Source of the DNA: Paractinoplanes toevensis
GTDB lineage: Bacteria > Actinomycetota > Actinomycetes > Mycobacteriales > Micromonosporaceae
Length of the DNA: 64,000 nt
Reading direction: 5' to 3'
Assembly: GCF_018332695.1 (NCBI RefSeq)
Contig: NZ_BOQN01000016.1
Location: 1 to 64,000, forward strand
The notes under the pieces were generated by a model. That model saw only the letters and a list, made by a program, of their open reading frames with translations. It did not search any database and had not been told where the DNA came from. The position numbers and the translations under genes were made by a program. Positions 33,028 through 41,353 of this stretch are shown here, in pieces (position 1 is the first letter of the stretch; each line of letters opens with the position of its first letter).

Positions 33028-33771
33028 CTACGACGGTCCGCGATGGCTCAGCAGTCCGTCGATGATGACGCTGAGTTTCCAGTTGGCGTACGCGTGGCTG
33101 TCGCGGCCGGCGGTGGTCATGGCCGGGCGCAGGGCGTGGATGGTCGGGTAGGTGTCCGCCGGCAGGTCGCCGTAGACGGCGTCGAGTTCGGATCCGGCGG
33201 CTTCGGACATGGCTTCCTCGGTGGCCCCGGCCGCACCCTCGGCCGCGGTCAGGGCGCGCTGGTCACGCAGCCGGGCGGCGAGTTCCAGGGCCGACGAGGT
33301 CACGAACTGGTCGAGCAGGTCGGCTGCCCACGGGCAGAGGTTGTCGTCGATGCCGCCGGCGCGTAGCAGGGTCAGCGTCGCTTCGAGGATGCGCAGCGCG
33401 TGCGGCCCGGTCGGCACTCGGGTGATCGCGACCGAGGCGATGTCGTCGTGGCCGGCGAGGGTGGTGATGGCCCGGCTGATGAGCAGTTCCAGGCGGGCCC
33501 GCCAGTCCCCGTCGGCCGGGCCGGGCAGGTGGACACCGGCCAGCGCAAGGTCGTAGACCTCGGCCATCAACTCGTCCCGGTCGGCCACGTAGACGTAGAG
33601 CGACGCCGGGCCGGTGTCCAGGGCCTGGGCGACGCGGCGCATGGTCACCGCGGTGCAGCCGACCTCGTCGACCAGTTGCAGTGCGGCTGTTACGACGGCC
33701 TGGCGGCTCAGCGGCGCTTTGGCCGGGCGGGTCCGCGGGGTGTCTCGGAGCCGGGCGGTGCTGTCAGTCAC
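33028..33771 (-). CDS. TetR/AcrR-family repressor
   Basis: 247 residues. HTH at ~25-70 (LSRQAVVTAALQLVDEVGCT, AVTMRRVAQALDTGPASLYV, YVADRDELMAEV), then an all-helical ligand domain of TetR_C type. It diverges from an NAD(P)-binding oxidoreductase gene, and the intergenic region contains two matching 13-base palindromes over the oxidoreductase promoter. This is a typical one-repressor/one-target pair; ligand unknown. Confidence 0.88.
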   Translation of the reverse strand: MTDSTARLRDTPRTRPAKAPLSRQAVVTAALQLVDEVGCTAVTMRRVAQALDTGPASLYVYVADRDELMAEVYDLALAGVHLPGPADGDWRARLELLISRAITTLAGHDDIASVAITRVPTGPHALRILEATLTLLRAGGIDDNLCPWAADLLDQFVTSSALELAARLRDQRALTAAEGAAGATEEAMSEAAGSELDAVYGDLPADTYPTIHALRPAMTTAGRDSHAYANWKLSVIIDGLLSHRGPS

Positions 33772-33787
33772 CGCATCAGCCTACCCC

Positions 33788-33820
33788 TTGACGAACACCG
33801 TTCGCCACGAACATAGTTCG
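33788..33820. promoter_or_regulatory. Paired TetR operators over a promoter
   Basis: Two perfect inverted repeats with the same arms, CGAAC-ACC-GTTCG (33792-33804) and CGAAC-ATA-GTTCG (33808-33820), 16 bases centre to centre. They overlap a -35 TTGACG (33788-33793) and a -10-like CATAGT (33812-33817) with 18-base spacing. Binding of the adjacent TetR would occlude the promoter and, lying between both genes, could autoregulate. Confidence 0.8.
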
Positions 33821-33847
33821 TAGCGACCCTGAAAGGAACGCAGCAGC

Positions 33848-34474
33848 ATGAGCCTCAACGTCGTAGTTCTCGGGGCCGCCGGCCGCACCGGACGCCTGAT
33901 CGTCGCGGCGGCTTTGCGCGGCGGACACCAGGTCACCGCCGCCGTCCGTGACCCGGCAAGTGTCCCGGCGGCCCCGGGCCTGCGCGTGGAACGGGCCGAC
34001 GTCCGCGACGCGGACAGCTTGCGCGCCGTGATCCGAGGTCACGACGCTGTCGTCTCCGCCATCGGTGCCTCCGGCCGCAAGGCCGGCAACCTCTACTCCG
34101 ACGGCGCCCGCGCCACCGTGTCGGCGATGCAGGCCACCGGGGTGAAGCGGCTGCTGGCCATCACCTCCGTCGGCGTCCGGCCCGACGATCCCCACCACGC
34201 CTGGTGGTACCGCGGTCTGATCCGCCCCATCGGCGCGGACCTGTACGCCGACATGGCCCGGATGGAGCACATCGTGCGTGCCAGCGACCTCGACTGGACC
34301 TTCGTGCGACCCACCTACCTCCAGGACCGCGAACCCACCGGCGGCTACCGCGCCACCGACAACAGCACACCCCCGGGCGGCTGGCGCATCACGCGCACCG
34401 ACGTCGCAGGCTTCATCGTCGAAGAGCTCGACGCGCACCGCTGGTCCCGCCAGGCACCCAGCCTCGCCGAATAA
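33848..34474 (+). CDS. NAD(P)H-binding SDR-like oxidoreductase
   Basis: 208 residues of the atypical SDR / NAD(P)H-binding-10 family. Rossmann motif VVVLGAAGRTGRLIV at the N-terminus, VERADVRDADSL for the first acidic position, and VVSAIGASG. It resembles NmrA/azoreductase-like quinone or flavin reductases such as biliverdin-reductase-B-type proteins. Divergent TetR plus double operator implies induction by a small molecule, perhaps a reactive carbonyl or quinone, which is inference. Confidence 0.82.
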   Translation: MSLNVVVLGAAGRTGRLIVAAALRGGHQVTAAVRDPASVPAAPGLRVERADVRDADSLRAVIRGHDAVVSAIGASGRKAGNLYSDGARATVSAMQATGVKRLLAITSVGVRPDDPHHAWWYRGLIRPIGADLYADMARMEHIVRASDLDWTFVRPTYLQDREPTGGYRATDNSTPPGGWRITRTDVAGFIVEELDAHRWSRQAPSLAE

Positions 34475-34565
34475 CCGGACGGGTCGCGCAACCCGTACCG
34501 GACAGGGCATAGTGGCCCGCGGTCCATCGACCGGTGCTGTTCGCCCTCGGAGAAGGTGGTTGGAA

Positions 34566-35639
34566 ATGACGACGCGCTTACGTGGCCGATGGGCCCGGGC
34601 CGCCGCATTGATCGCGCTGGCCGGGGGGACGCTCGCGGTGTCGGCGGCACCCGCGACGGCCGCCCCGCAGACCGTCCGCATCCTGAGCGTGTCGGCGGAG
34701 AACGTGAAGCCCGGCGAGACGGTGCGCGTGCGGTTCCGCGTCACGAACAACGGGAGCGGGGCCGAAACGGCCATCGTGGTGGTCGGCGGTGGCCTGCGAT
34801 GCACCACCGGATGCCGGGCCGAGCCGAACCTCGGACCGGGTCAGAGCCAGACCTTCGACGCGGCGCTCGTCGCCCCCGACGCACACCCGGGTGAGACCAC
34901 CGGCCTCAACATCTCGATCGGCGTACGGCTCGGCGAGCAGAACAGCTTCGACTACAAGATGGTCTACGTCCACGGCCCGGGCACGTCGTCGCCCGGCGAG
35001 GACAAGCCGGCGGCCGGGGTGAGCCGCGTTTCCGGCCGGGTCCGCGACACCGGAGGAAAGGCGATCGGCGGTGTGGCCCTGGCCATCCGGGACAGCGCCG
35101 GGCACGAATTCCGGGCGACCAGTGACCGCGGCGGCCAGTTCTCGATCACGCCGAGCGCCGGCAGGACGATCGCCGCGGGCCCCATCACGGTCGCCGCCAC
35201 CATGGACGGTTACCGCACCGCTCGCACGACCGTACGGGGCAAGGCCGGTTCCACCGCGACCGTCCGGCTGACCCTGTCGGCCGTGGCCGCGCCGGCCACG
35301 ACGCCGCCGTCGCCGTCACCCGCGGCGGCGGAAAGCCCTGTCGCCGCGGACGGCACCCCCGAGGCGGCACCGCCGACCCTCAAGACCGTCGGCGATGAGG
35401 GCAGCAGCTCACACCTGTCGTTCATCCTGGGCGGCCTGCTGATCGCCGCCGGCCTGGGGGCGCTCGCGCTGGTGGTGATGCGCCGGAGGAACGCATCGGA
35501 CGAGACGGCGGCGGCCGGTGGAAGCGTGGCCGACGCTCCGACCGCGGTACTGCGTACCGTGCCGGCGGCGCGCGGCCTCCCCGATCCGTACGGACCGGTC
35601 CTACCGGGCGACATCCCGCGGAACGGCTACCGAGGCTGA
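34566..35639 (+). CDS. Cell-surface protein with CARDB-like and carboxypeptidase-regulatory-like domains
   Basis: 357 residues. Signal peptide (RWARAAALIALAGGTLAVSA, cleavage near TAA-PQT), a beta-sandwich resembling CARDB (VKPGETVRVRFRVTNNGSGA, residues ~35-140), a carboxypeptidase-regulatory-like Ig fold (VSGRVRDTGGKAIGGVALAI, ~155-240), a Pro/Ala linker, one transmembrane span (LSFILGGLLIAAGLGALALV) and a ~45-residue cytoplasmic tail. ATG 34566 follows GGAGAAGG; the longer frame upstream shadows the preceding gene. It is probably displayed on the cell surface; ligand unknown. Confidence 0.78.
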   Translation: MTTRLRGRWARAAALIALAGGTLAVSAAPATAAPQTVRILSVSAENVKPGETVRVRFRVTNNGSGAETAIVVVGGGLRCTTGCRAEPNLGPGQSQTFDAALVAPDAHPGETTGLNISIGVRLGEQNSFDYKMVYVHGPGTSSPGEDKPAAGVSRVSGRVRDTGGKAIGGVALAIRDSAGHEFRATSDRGGQFSITPSAGRTIAAGPITVAATMDGYRTARTTVRGKAGSTATVRLTLSAVAAPATTPPSPSPAAAESPVAADGTPEAAPPTLKTVGDEGSSSHLSFILGGLLIAAGLGALALVVMRRRNASDETAAAGGSVADAPTAVLRTVPAARGLPDPYGPVLPGDIPRNGYRG

Positions 35640-35656
35640 CGGCGGTTCCGGCACCG

Positions 35657-36559
35657 TCATCGAGCTGACCCTCGAGTGCTCTCGCGCGGCAGGACCACGT
35701 GCGGGACGACAACGCGGGCGGGCTCCGCGGAGGGGCGTGCCAGGCGAGCCTCGGTCAGATCGAGGGCCTGCCGGGCGATGTCGGCCGGATCGGCGGCCAC
35801 CGTCGTCAACGACGGCCGTGCGTAGCGGCCTTCGTCGCTGTCGCCGACACCGACGACGGCCACATCATCCGGCACACGTAGCCCGGCGTCCGTGACGGCC
35901 CTGATGACGCCCAGTGCCAGCCGGTCGTCATCGCAGAAGATCGCATCAGGACGGTGCTCGAGCAACGCGCGGGCCGCCTGGTAGCCCTCCACCGGCCGGC
36001 GCCCGGCCGTGGTTCTCACATATTCGGCGGACACGCTCCAGCCGGCTCGGTGCAGGGATTCTCCCGGGTGGGCGCCTACGGCGGCGATGCGCTGGCGGCC
36101 GATGCTGAGCAGATGCGCGACGGCGGCGCCGGCCGGGGCGAAGGCTACGTGGTCACAGCGCCGGTCCGGCGCCTCGCCGAGCAGGACCAGCGGGGTTCCG
36201 GAGGCCAGGTACGCGTCGAGCGTTCCGGCCGGCAGCACGTCGGCGCACAGCAGAGCGGCGTCGATCGGAAGCGCGAGGAATTGCGGAACGATGACGACCC
36301 GCATTTTTCGTGAGGCGGCCTGACTGATGACGTGCTCGGCCAGGCCGGGCGGGAAAGGCGCCACCAGGGCGAGCAGTCCGCTGCGACCGCTTCTCAGCGC
36401 GCGGGCCGCGAGGTTGGGCCGGTAATCGAGTTGCTGGATCGCCTCGGTGACCCGGCGCCGCACGTGATCGCTGACGTGGGGGTAGTCGTTCACGACATTG
36501 GACACCGTACGTATCGAAACCTGAGCGAGCTCGGCCACATCCTTCAGCCTGGCAGTCAT
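35657..36559 (-). CDS. LacI-family transcriptional regulator
   Basis: 300 residues. HTH RLKDVAELAQVSIRTVSNVV and hinge helix LAARALRSGRSG, then a periplasmic-binding-protein fold of ~240 residues with PDAIFCDDDRLALGVIRAV and VAVVGVGDSDEGRYARPSLT. ATG 36559 matches the family N-terminus; two upstream starts extend it by up to 12 residues. It is divergent from a CGNR-type gene, not next to a transporter or glycosidase, so the target is unclear. The inverted repeat at 36582-36616 is a candidate binding site. Confidence 0.88.
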   Translation of the reverse strand: MTARLKDVAELAQVSIRTVSNVVNDYPHVSDHVRRRVTEAIQQLDYRPNLAARALRSGRSGLLALVAPFPPGLAEHVISQAASRKMRVVIVPQFLALPIDAALLCADVLPAGTLDAYLASGTPLVLLGEAPDRRCDHVAFAPAGAAVAHLLSIGRQRIAAVGAHPGESLHRAGWSVSAEYVRTTAGRRPVEGYQAARALLEHRPDAIFCDDDRLALGVIRAVTDAGLRVPDDVAVVGVGDSDEGRYARPSLTTVAADPADIARQALDLTEARLARPSAEPARVVVPHVVLPRESTRGSAR

Positions 36560-36581
36560 GGCACGTCCGTGAGATCGAAGG

Positions 36582-36616
36582 CGTGTCACCATCAAAAGGT
36601 CTTCGGTGGTGACACG
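36582..36616. promoter_or_regulatory. Inverted repeat between LacI and CGNR-type genes
   Basis: Perfect 10-base arms CGTGTCACCA (36582-36591) and TGGTGACACG (36607-36616) separated by 15 bases. A second smaller palindrome, CTTGAC-CGGT-GTCAAG, lies at 36631-36646. Both are in the short divergent promoter region and could be operators for either neighbour. The first would also fold as an RNA hairpin in the LacI leader. Confidence 0.5.
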
Positions 36617-36681
36617 ACACTCTCAAACGGCTTGACCGGTGTCAAGGCGATACGCTCAGGGTCGGACAGGGGAGATTGACG

Positions 36682-37251
36682 GTGAGTGACGAGATAGCGG
36701 TTCCAGCCGCCGCGCTGCTGGTGCGCGACTTCGTCAACACGTACGAGCCGCAAATCGATGAAGAGTCCTTGACCTCTGCGAACTCGCTGGCGCACTGGTT
36801 CGCCGAGCGGGGATTGCTGCGGGCCGGAGCGCGGTTGAAGGCGGCGGATCTGGCCGTCGCCATCGCTTTCCGTGAGGGATTGCGCGCGGTGCTGCTCGGC
36901 CACGCAAGCCACCCCACCGACCCGGAACCACTCCAGCGTCTCGAAGAAGTCCTGGCCGTGGTCCCGGTGCGGCTCAGTTTCGCCGCGGGCCGCCCGCAAC
37001 TGGTCCCGGCCGGCGACCAGCCGCTCGACCGGGCTCTGGCCGGCCTGATCGAGGCAATCCGGCAATGCACGGAGGACGGGATCTGGGGCCGGCTCAAAGC
37101 GTGCGACCGCGACACCTGCCGGTGGGCCTACTACGACGCTTCCCGCAACCAGGCCCGCCGCTGGTGCACCATGGCCACGTGCGGCAGCGTCATCAAGACG
37201 CGCCGCGCACGGCGGAAAGCCGCGGTGGCGCCCGTTGGTGACCAGCCGTGA
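36682..37251 (+). CDS. CGNR-type zinc-finger (ABATE-domain) regulator with variant motif
   Basis: 189 residues. The N-terminal ~125 residues are an ABATE-like helical ligand domain (LLVRDFVNTYEPQIDEESLT, SANSLAHWFAERGL). The C-terminal zinc finger has four cysteines (LKACDRDTCRWAYYD, RRWCTMATCGS) in the family spacing, but the namesake CGNR reads CGSV, followed by the normal basic tail IKTRRARRK. GTG 36682 has AGGGGAG about 7 bases upstream; a TTG lies two codons earlier. Such proteins are presumed DNA-binding regulators. It diverges from LacI. Confidence 0.8.
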   Translation: MSDEIAVPAAALLVRDFVNTYEPQIDEESLTSANSLAHWFAERGLLRAGARLKAADLAVAIAFREGLRAVLLGHASHPTDPEPLQRLEEVLAVVPVRLSFAAGRPQLVPAGDQPLDRALAGLIEAIRQCTEDGIWGRLKACDRDTCRWAYYDASRNQARRWCTMATCGSVIKTRRARRKAAVAPVGDQP

Positions 37252-37318
37252 ATGATGCGGTCGGCACTCCGGCCCCGCCTCCCGCGCCGACGGAACCGTA
37301 GCCGGACCCCGGGTACGG

Positions 37319-38767
37319 TCAGGCCCGCGCCGGGTCGAGCAGGGGCAGTGCGAGCCGGAAGCAGGCGCCCGCGCCGGGTGACGTCTCCAGTTCGAGGTCG
37401 CCGCCGTGCGCGCGGGCGAGCGACAGCGCGATCGCCAGCCCGAGCCCGGCGTTCGCGCCGCCCGCGCGGGTCCGGGAGCGATCGGTGCGATAGAAGCGGT
37501 CGAAGACCCGGCCGGCCTGCTCGGCCGTCAACCCCGGGCCCCGGTCGGCGACCTCCAGCACGGCGCGGCCGTCCGCCGTGCCGACCCCGATGCGTACGCC
37601 GGTGCCCGCCGGAGTGTGCGCGACCGCGTTGCCGACCAGGTTGGTGACGACCTGCCGCAGCCGGGCCTCGTCGGCGTCGACGGGGGCCGGGCCGGGCGGG
37701 CCGATCCCGCCGGGACCGGTCAGCTCGACCGGGCGGGCCGGGTCGAGGGCGTGCAGGTCGTGCCGGGCGTCGGTGGCCAGCGTGCGCAGGTCCATCGGGG
37801 CCCGGTCGAGCTGGCCCTCGGGCGCGTCGTCCAGTTCGGCCAGCAGCAGCAGGTCCTCGGTGAGCGCGGTCAGCCGGGTCGCCTCGCGTTCGATCCGGCG
37901 CATCGCGTCGTCGACGTCGGCCGGGCCGGCCAGCGCGCCCATCCGGTGCAGGTCGGTCGAGCCCTTGATGACGAAGAGCGGCGTACGCAGCTCGTGGCTC
38001 ACGTCCGACACGAACGTGCGCATCCTCGCCTCCGAGGCGGCCCGGTCGGCGAAGGCCCGTTCGAGCTGGCCGAGCATGGTGTTGAGGGACGCCGCGAGGT
38101 CACCGATCTCGGTGCCCGGCGGGGCCAGGCCGGGCACCCGCCGGGTCAGGTCGCCGGCGGCGATCGCGGCCGCGGTCTGGTCGATCCGGCGCAACGGGCG
38201 CAGGCCCCGGCCGAGCGCGAGCCAGCCCACCGCGGTCAGGATGACCAGCAGCACTCCCCCGCTGATCAGGCTGGTCGTCCGCAGCTGGGCGAGGGTGTCG
38301 TCGGCCGTGTTCATCGGCGCCGCGGCGATCACCGTACCGTTCCAGCCGGTGGTCCGGCGGGCGACGGCCCGCCACCGTCCCGAGTCGTCGGCGGCGTGCA
38401 GGAAGACCCCGGACCCGTCGGTGGGGACCGTCCGCAGCCCGTCCCCCGGCGGCAGGGTCGCGGCACTCATCCGCGAGGAGAGCACGCCCTCGGCGACCGT
38501 GCCGTTCGCGTCCAGATAGACCAGGTAGGGCGCCCCGACCAGGTCGAGGGCGGGGTCGAGCAGCTCGGGACGGGGGGCGGTGGTGGCGGCGTCACGCGGC
38601 CCGCTGACCGGCAGGCTCGAGATCAGCTCGGTCAGCGACCGCAACTGGCTGTCCAGCCGGTCGACCTGGTAGTGCTCCACGCGATCGGAGACGACCGTGC
38701 CGACTAGGCCCAGCCCGGCCAGCAGGAGGGCCGCCGTGATCAGGAGCAGCCGGACGCGCAGGCTCAT
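37319..38767 (-). CDS. Two-component sensor histidine kinase
   Basis: 482 residues. First span RVRLLLITAALLLAGLGLVG, extracytoplasmic sensor ~30-165, second span ISGGVLLVILTAVGWLALG, HAMP (~190-245), H-box VSDVSHELRTPLFVIKG (His ~257), N box LVGNAVAHTPAG, G boxes VADRGPGLTAEQ and GGANAGLGLAIA. It autophosphorylates and passes phosphate to the regulator encoded upstream, whose stop overlaps this ATG (ATGA). Last gene of the operon ATPase, permease, regulator, kinase, so it probably senses the substrate of that ABC exporter or the damage it counters. Confidence 0.92.
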   Translation of the reverse strand: MSLRVRLLLITAALLLAGLGLVGTVVSDRVEHYQVDRLDSQLRSLTELISSLPVSGPRDAATTAPRPELLDPALDLVGAPYLVYLDANGTVAEGVLSSRMSAATLPPGDGLRTVPTDGSGVFLHAADDSGRWRAVARRTTGWNGTVIAAAPMNTADDTLAQLRTTSLISGGVLLVILTAVGWLALGRGLRPLRRIDQTAAAIAAGDLTRRVPGLAPPGTEIGDLAASLNTMLGQLERAFADRAASEARMRTFVSDVSHELRTPLFVIKGSTDLHRMGALAGPADVDDAMRRIEREATRLTALTEDLLLLAELDDAPEGQLDRAPMDLRTLATDARHDLHALDPARPVELTGPGGIGPPGPAPVDADEARLRQVVTNLVGNAVAHTPAGTGVRIGVGTADGRAVLEVADRGPGLTAEQAGRVFDRFYRTDRSRTRAGGANAGLGLAIALSLARAHGGDLELETSPGAGACFRLALPLLDPARA

Positions 38768-39453
38768 CGCCGCGGCTCGCGCATCACGTACCCCACGCCG
38801 TGGACGGTGTGGATCAGCTTCGGCTCCTCGACGTCGACCTTGCGCCGCAGGTACGAGATGTACGTGTCGACGATGCTGGCGTCCCCGCCGAAGTCGTAGT
38901 GCCACACCCGGTCGAGGATCTGCGCCTTGGTCACCACCCGCCCGGCGTTCTCCATGAGATGGCGAAGCAGCCGGAACTCGGTGGCCGACACCCGCACCGG
39001 CCGGCCGCGCCGGGTCACCTGGTGTCCCTCGACGTCCAGGGCGAGCACGCCGACGGTCAGCACGTCGGCGTGGTGCCCTCCGGTGCGGCGGAGGATCGCC
39101 CGGATGCGGGCGATCAGCTCCTCCAGGTCGAAGGGCTTCGTCACGTAGTCGTCGGCGCCGAGCGACAGCCCGGTGACCTTGTCGGCCGGCCGGTCGCGGG
39201 CGGTGAGGAACAGGACCGGCGTCCGCTGCCCGCGCAGTTGCCGGACCACCTCGAAGCCGTCCATGTCCGGCAGCATGACGTCGAGCAGCACCAGGTCGGG
39301 CGGGTCGGCGGTGGCCGACGCGATCGCCTCGCCGGCGGTGGCCGCCGAGGTCACCCGGAAGCCGGCGAACCGCAGCGTCGCCGCGAGCAACTCCCGCACG
39401 GTGGCCTCGTCGTCCACCACCAGGAGCCGCTCCGCGTCGTCCCGGCCTGTCAT
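38764..39453 (-). CDS. OmpR-type response regulator
   Basis: 229 residues. Receiver domain: LLVVDDEATVREL, phospho-acceptor Asp ~55 in DLVLLDVMLPDMDG, Thr in LFLTARD, Lys in YVTKPFDLEEL. C-terminal winged helix: VSATEFRLLRHLMENAGRVV, DASIVDTYISYLRRKVD, HTVHGVGYVMR. ATG 39453 follows GGTGG; 13 bases separate it from the ABC permease stop. It likely activates its own operon. The long upstream frame is a shadow of the permease gene. Confidence 0.93.
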   Translation of the reverse strand: MTGRDDAERLLVVDDEATVRELLAATLRFAGFRVTSAATAGEAIASATADPPDLVLLDVMLPDMDGFEVVRQLRGQRTPVLFLTARDRPADKVTGLSLGADDYVTKPFDLEELIARIRAILRRTGGHHADVLTVGVLALDVEGHQVTRRGRPVRVSATEFRLLRHLMENAGRVVTKAQILDRVWHYDFGGDASIVDTYISYLRRKVDVEEPKLIHTVHGVGYVMREPRR

Positions 39454-39466
39454 GGTCACCACCCAA

Positions 39467-40222
39467 TCACACGTCGCGCCGGCGCAGGACCACGAACGCG
39501 GCGGCCAGCACCGCGGCGACCCCGACGGCCAGGCCGGCCAGGTTCCACCACGGGTGCGGGAAGTCCGGGTCCGGGACCGTCCCGAGAGCGGCCGCGGCGC
39601 CGAGCGTCGGCCAGAAATCGAACAGACCCCGCATCCACGACGGGAAGAGGCCGGCCAGCGCGGGCACCAGGAAGACAATGCCGACCAGGGTGGCGAGCGC
39701 ACCCGCGGTGGCCCGCATGATGGTGCCGAGACCGACCGACAGCAGCGCGATGAGGGCGAGGTACAACCCGCCGCCGAACACCGCGCGGAGCACGCCGGGG
39801 TCGCCGAGCCCGGCATTCGGCACCCCTTGCCGGGCCAGCAGCGGCTGCCCGATGAGGAACGCCGCGAACATCAGCGCCTGCCCGGCCACCACGGCGACAC
39901 CCGCGGCGAGCACCACCTTGGCCGCCAGCACGCGATGCCGCCGCGGCGTAGCGGTCAAGGTCGTCCGGATCAGTCCGGTCGCGAACTCCGACGTCACCAC
40001 CAGGATGCCCAAAACCCCGACAATCAACTGCGCGACGATGTACGTGGTCAGGCTGTGCGCGGTCGGATCCCACGCGTCACCGGCGTCCGCGTACGCCTGC
40101 TGGGCCGCGTTCGAGGACAGGGCGGTGATGCCCAGTCCGACGAAGAAGAGGCAGCCCAGCGCGTACCAGGTGGACCGCAGGCTGCGAAGTTTGATCCACT
40201 CGGCCAGCAACGCCCGGCTCAT
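39467..40222 (-). CDS. ABC-2-type transporter permease
   Basis: 251 residues, about six membrane spans: a first span near LGCLFFVGLGITALSS, SLTTYIVAQLIVGVLGILVV, VLAAGVAVVAGQALMFAAFL, GLYLALIALLSVGLGTIM, LATLVGIVFLVPALAGL, and LAGLAVGVAAVLAAAFVVL. The cytoplasmic loop TSEFATGLIRTTLTATPRR is characteristic of ABC-2 exporters. Paired with the ATPase whose stop overlaps its start. Confidence 0.9.
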   Translation of the reverse strand: MSRALLAEWIKLRSLRSTWYALGCLFFVGLGITALSSNAAQQAYADAGDAWDPTAHSLTTYIVAQLIVGVLGILVVTSEFATGLIRTTLTATPRRHRVLAAKVVLAAGVAVVAGQALMFAAFLIGQPLLARQGVPNAGLGDPGVLRAVFGGGLYLALIALLSVGLGTIMRATAGALATLVGIVFLVPALAGLFPSWMRGLFDFWPTLGAAAALGTVPDPDFPHPWWNLAGLAVGVAAVLAAAFVVLRRRDV

Positions 40223-41133
40223 GCGGCCACCCCCTGATACTCGACGCTGTCTTTGGTCAGTGCCATGAAGGCGTCCTCCAGTGACGCCCGCTGCGGGGTG
40301 AGTTCGCTCAGCGCCAGACCGTGATAGGCGGCGAGTTTGCCGATGTCCTCGGCGGTCATGCCGGAGACCAGAAGGGAAGACTCGAGCCCTTCCCGTACGG
40401 TGGCTCCGGCGGTGGAAAGCCGAAGCGCGAGGGTGACCGGATCGCCCGCCCGGACCTGCACCGAGCCTTCGCCCGCGGCCCGCATGAGCTCGCTCACCGA
40501 CGTGTCGGCGATGAGCCGGCCGCGGCCGACGACGACCAGGCGATCGGCGGTCTGCGCCATCTCGCTCATCAGGTGGCTGGAGACCAGCACCGCACGGCCC
40601 TCGGCGGCCAGCGAGCGCATGAGCTCCCGCGCCCAGCGGATACCCTCCGGGTCGAGGCCGTTCACCGGCTCGTCGAAGATCAGCACCCGGGGATCGCCGA
40701 GCAGGGTCGCCGCGATGCCGAGCCGTTGCCGCATGCCGAGCGAGAACCCACCGGCCCGCTTGCCCGCAACCGCATCCATTCCCGTACGGGCGAGGACCTC
40801 GCCGACCCGGCGGCGCGGCAGGCCGTTGCTGGCGGCAAGCGCGCGAAGATGGTCGTACGCCGTCCGCCCGGGATGCACCGCGCCGGCGTCGAGGAGCGCG
40901 CCCACCTCGGTCAGCGGCACCGGGAAGTCGGCGTAGCGGCGGCCGTCGACGGTGACCGAGCCCCGGTCCGGCGCGGCCAGCCCGACGATCATCCGCATGG
41001 TGGTGGTCTTCCCGGCACCGTTCGGCCCGAGAAAGCCGGTGACCTGCCCGGCCTCGACGGTGAACGACAGGTCGTCCACCACGGTGGCGGGCCCGTACCG
41101 TTTGGTCAGTCCGCGTACATCAATCATTGCCAT
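40219..41133 (-). CDS. ABC transporter ATP-binding protein (exporter type)
   Basis: 304 residues. Walker A FLGPNGAGKTTTM, Q-loop MIVGLAAPD, signature FSLGMRQRLGIA, Walker B RVLIFDEPVNGLDPEG, and H-switch VLVSSHLMSEM, followed by ~80 C-terminal residues typical of drug/bacitracin-type exporters. ATG 41133 or the ATG two codons later (IDVRGLTKRYGP) both fit. With the permease, regulator and kinase it forms a self-regulated export or resistance module. Confidence 0.92.
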   Translation of the reverse strand: MAMIDVRGLTKRYGPATVVDDLSFTVEAGQVTGFLGPNGAGKTTTMRMIVGLAAPDRGSVTVDGRRYADFPVPLTEVGALLDAGAVHPGRTAYDHLRALAASNGLPRRRVGEVLARTGMDAVAGKRAGGFSLGMRQRLGIAATLLGDPRVLIFDEPVNGLDPEGIRWARELMRSLAAEGRAVLVSSHLMSEMAQTADRLVVVGRGRLIADTSVSELMRAAGEGSVQVRAGDPVTLALRLSTAGATVREGLESSLLVSGMTAEDIGKLAAYHGLALSELTPQRASLEDAFMALTKDSVEYQGVAA

Positions 41134-41353
41134 GCCGGTGATGCTGGTCGCCCGGGCTGGCCGGTTTCGCAGAGCTTCTGGGAGAACTCTGTGAGATCCG
41201 CCGGTCGGATCACTCCGGCGGCCGGCCCTCACCGGGAACTCTCAGCGACGACCGAACGGCAGTGCCGCGCGGATCGCGGTAGATGCGGATGCATGCGACG
41301 GCCAGATATCGCCTAACATGGCCGCGTTTGTGGCAACAGCGAGACGAGGCGAC

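Noticed and set aside
35657-36559. LacI protein as CebR for the box at 15881
   Set aside because: It is 20 kb away, not beside cellobiose-uptake genes, and its own promoter region contains no TGGGAGCGCTCCCA.
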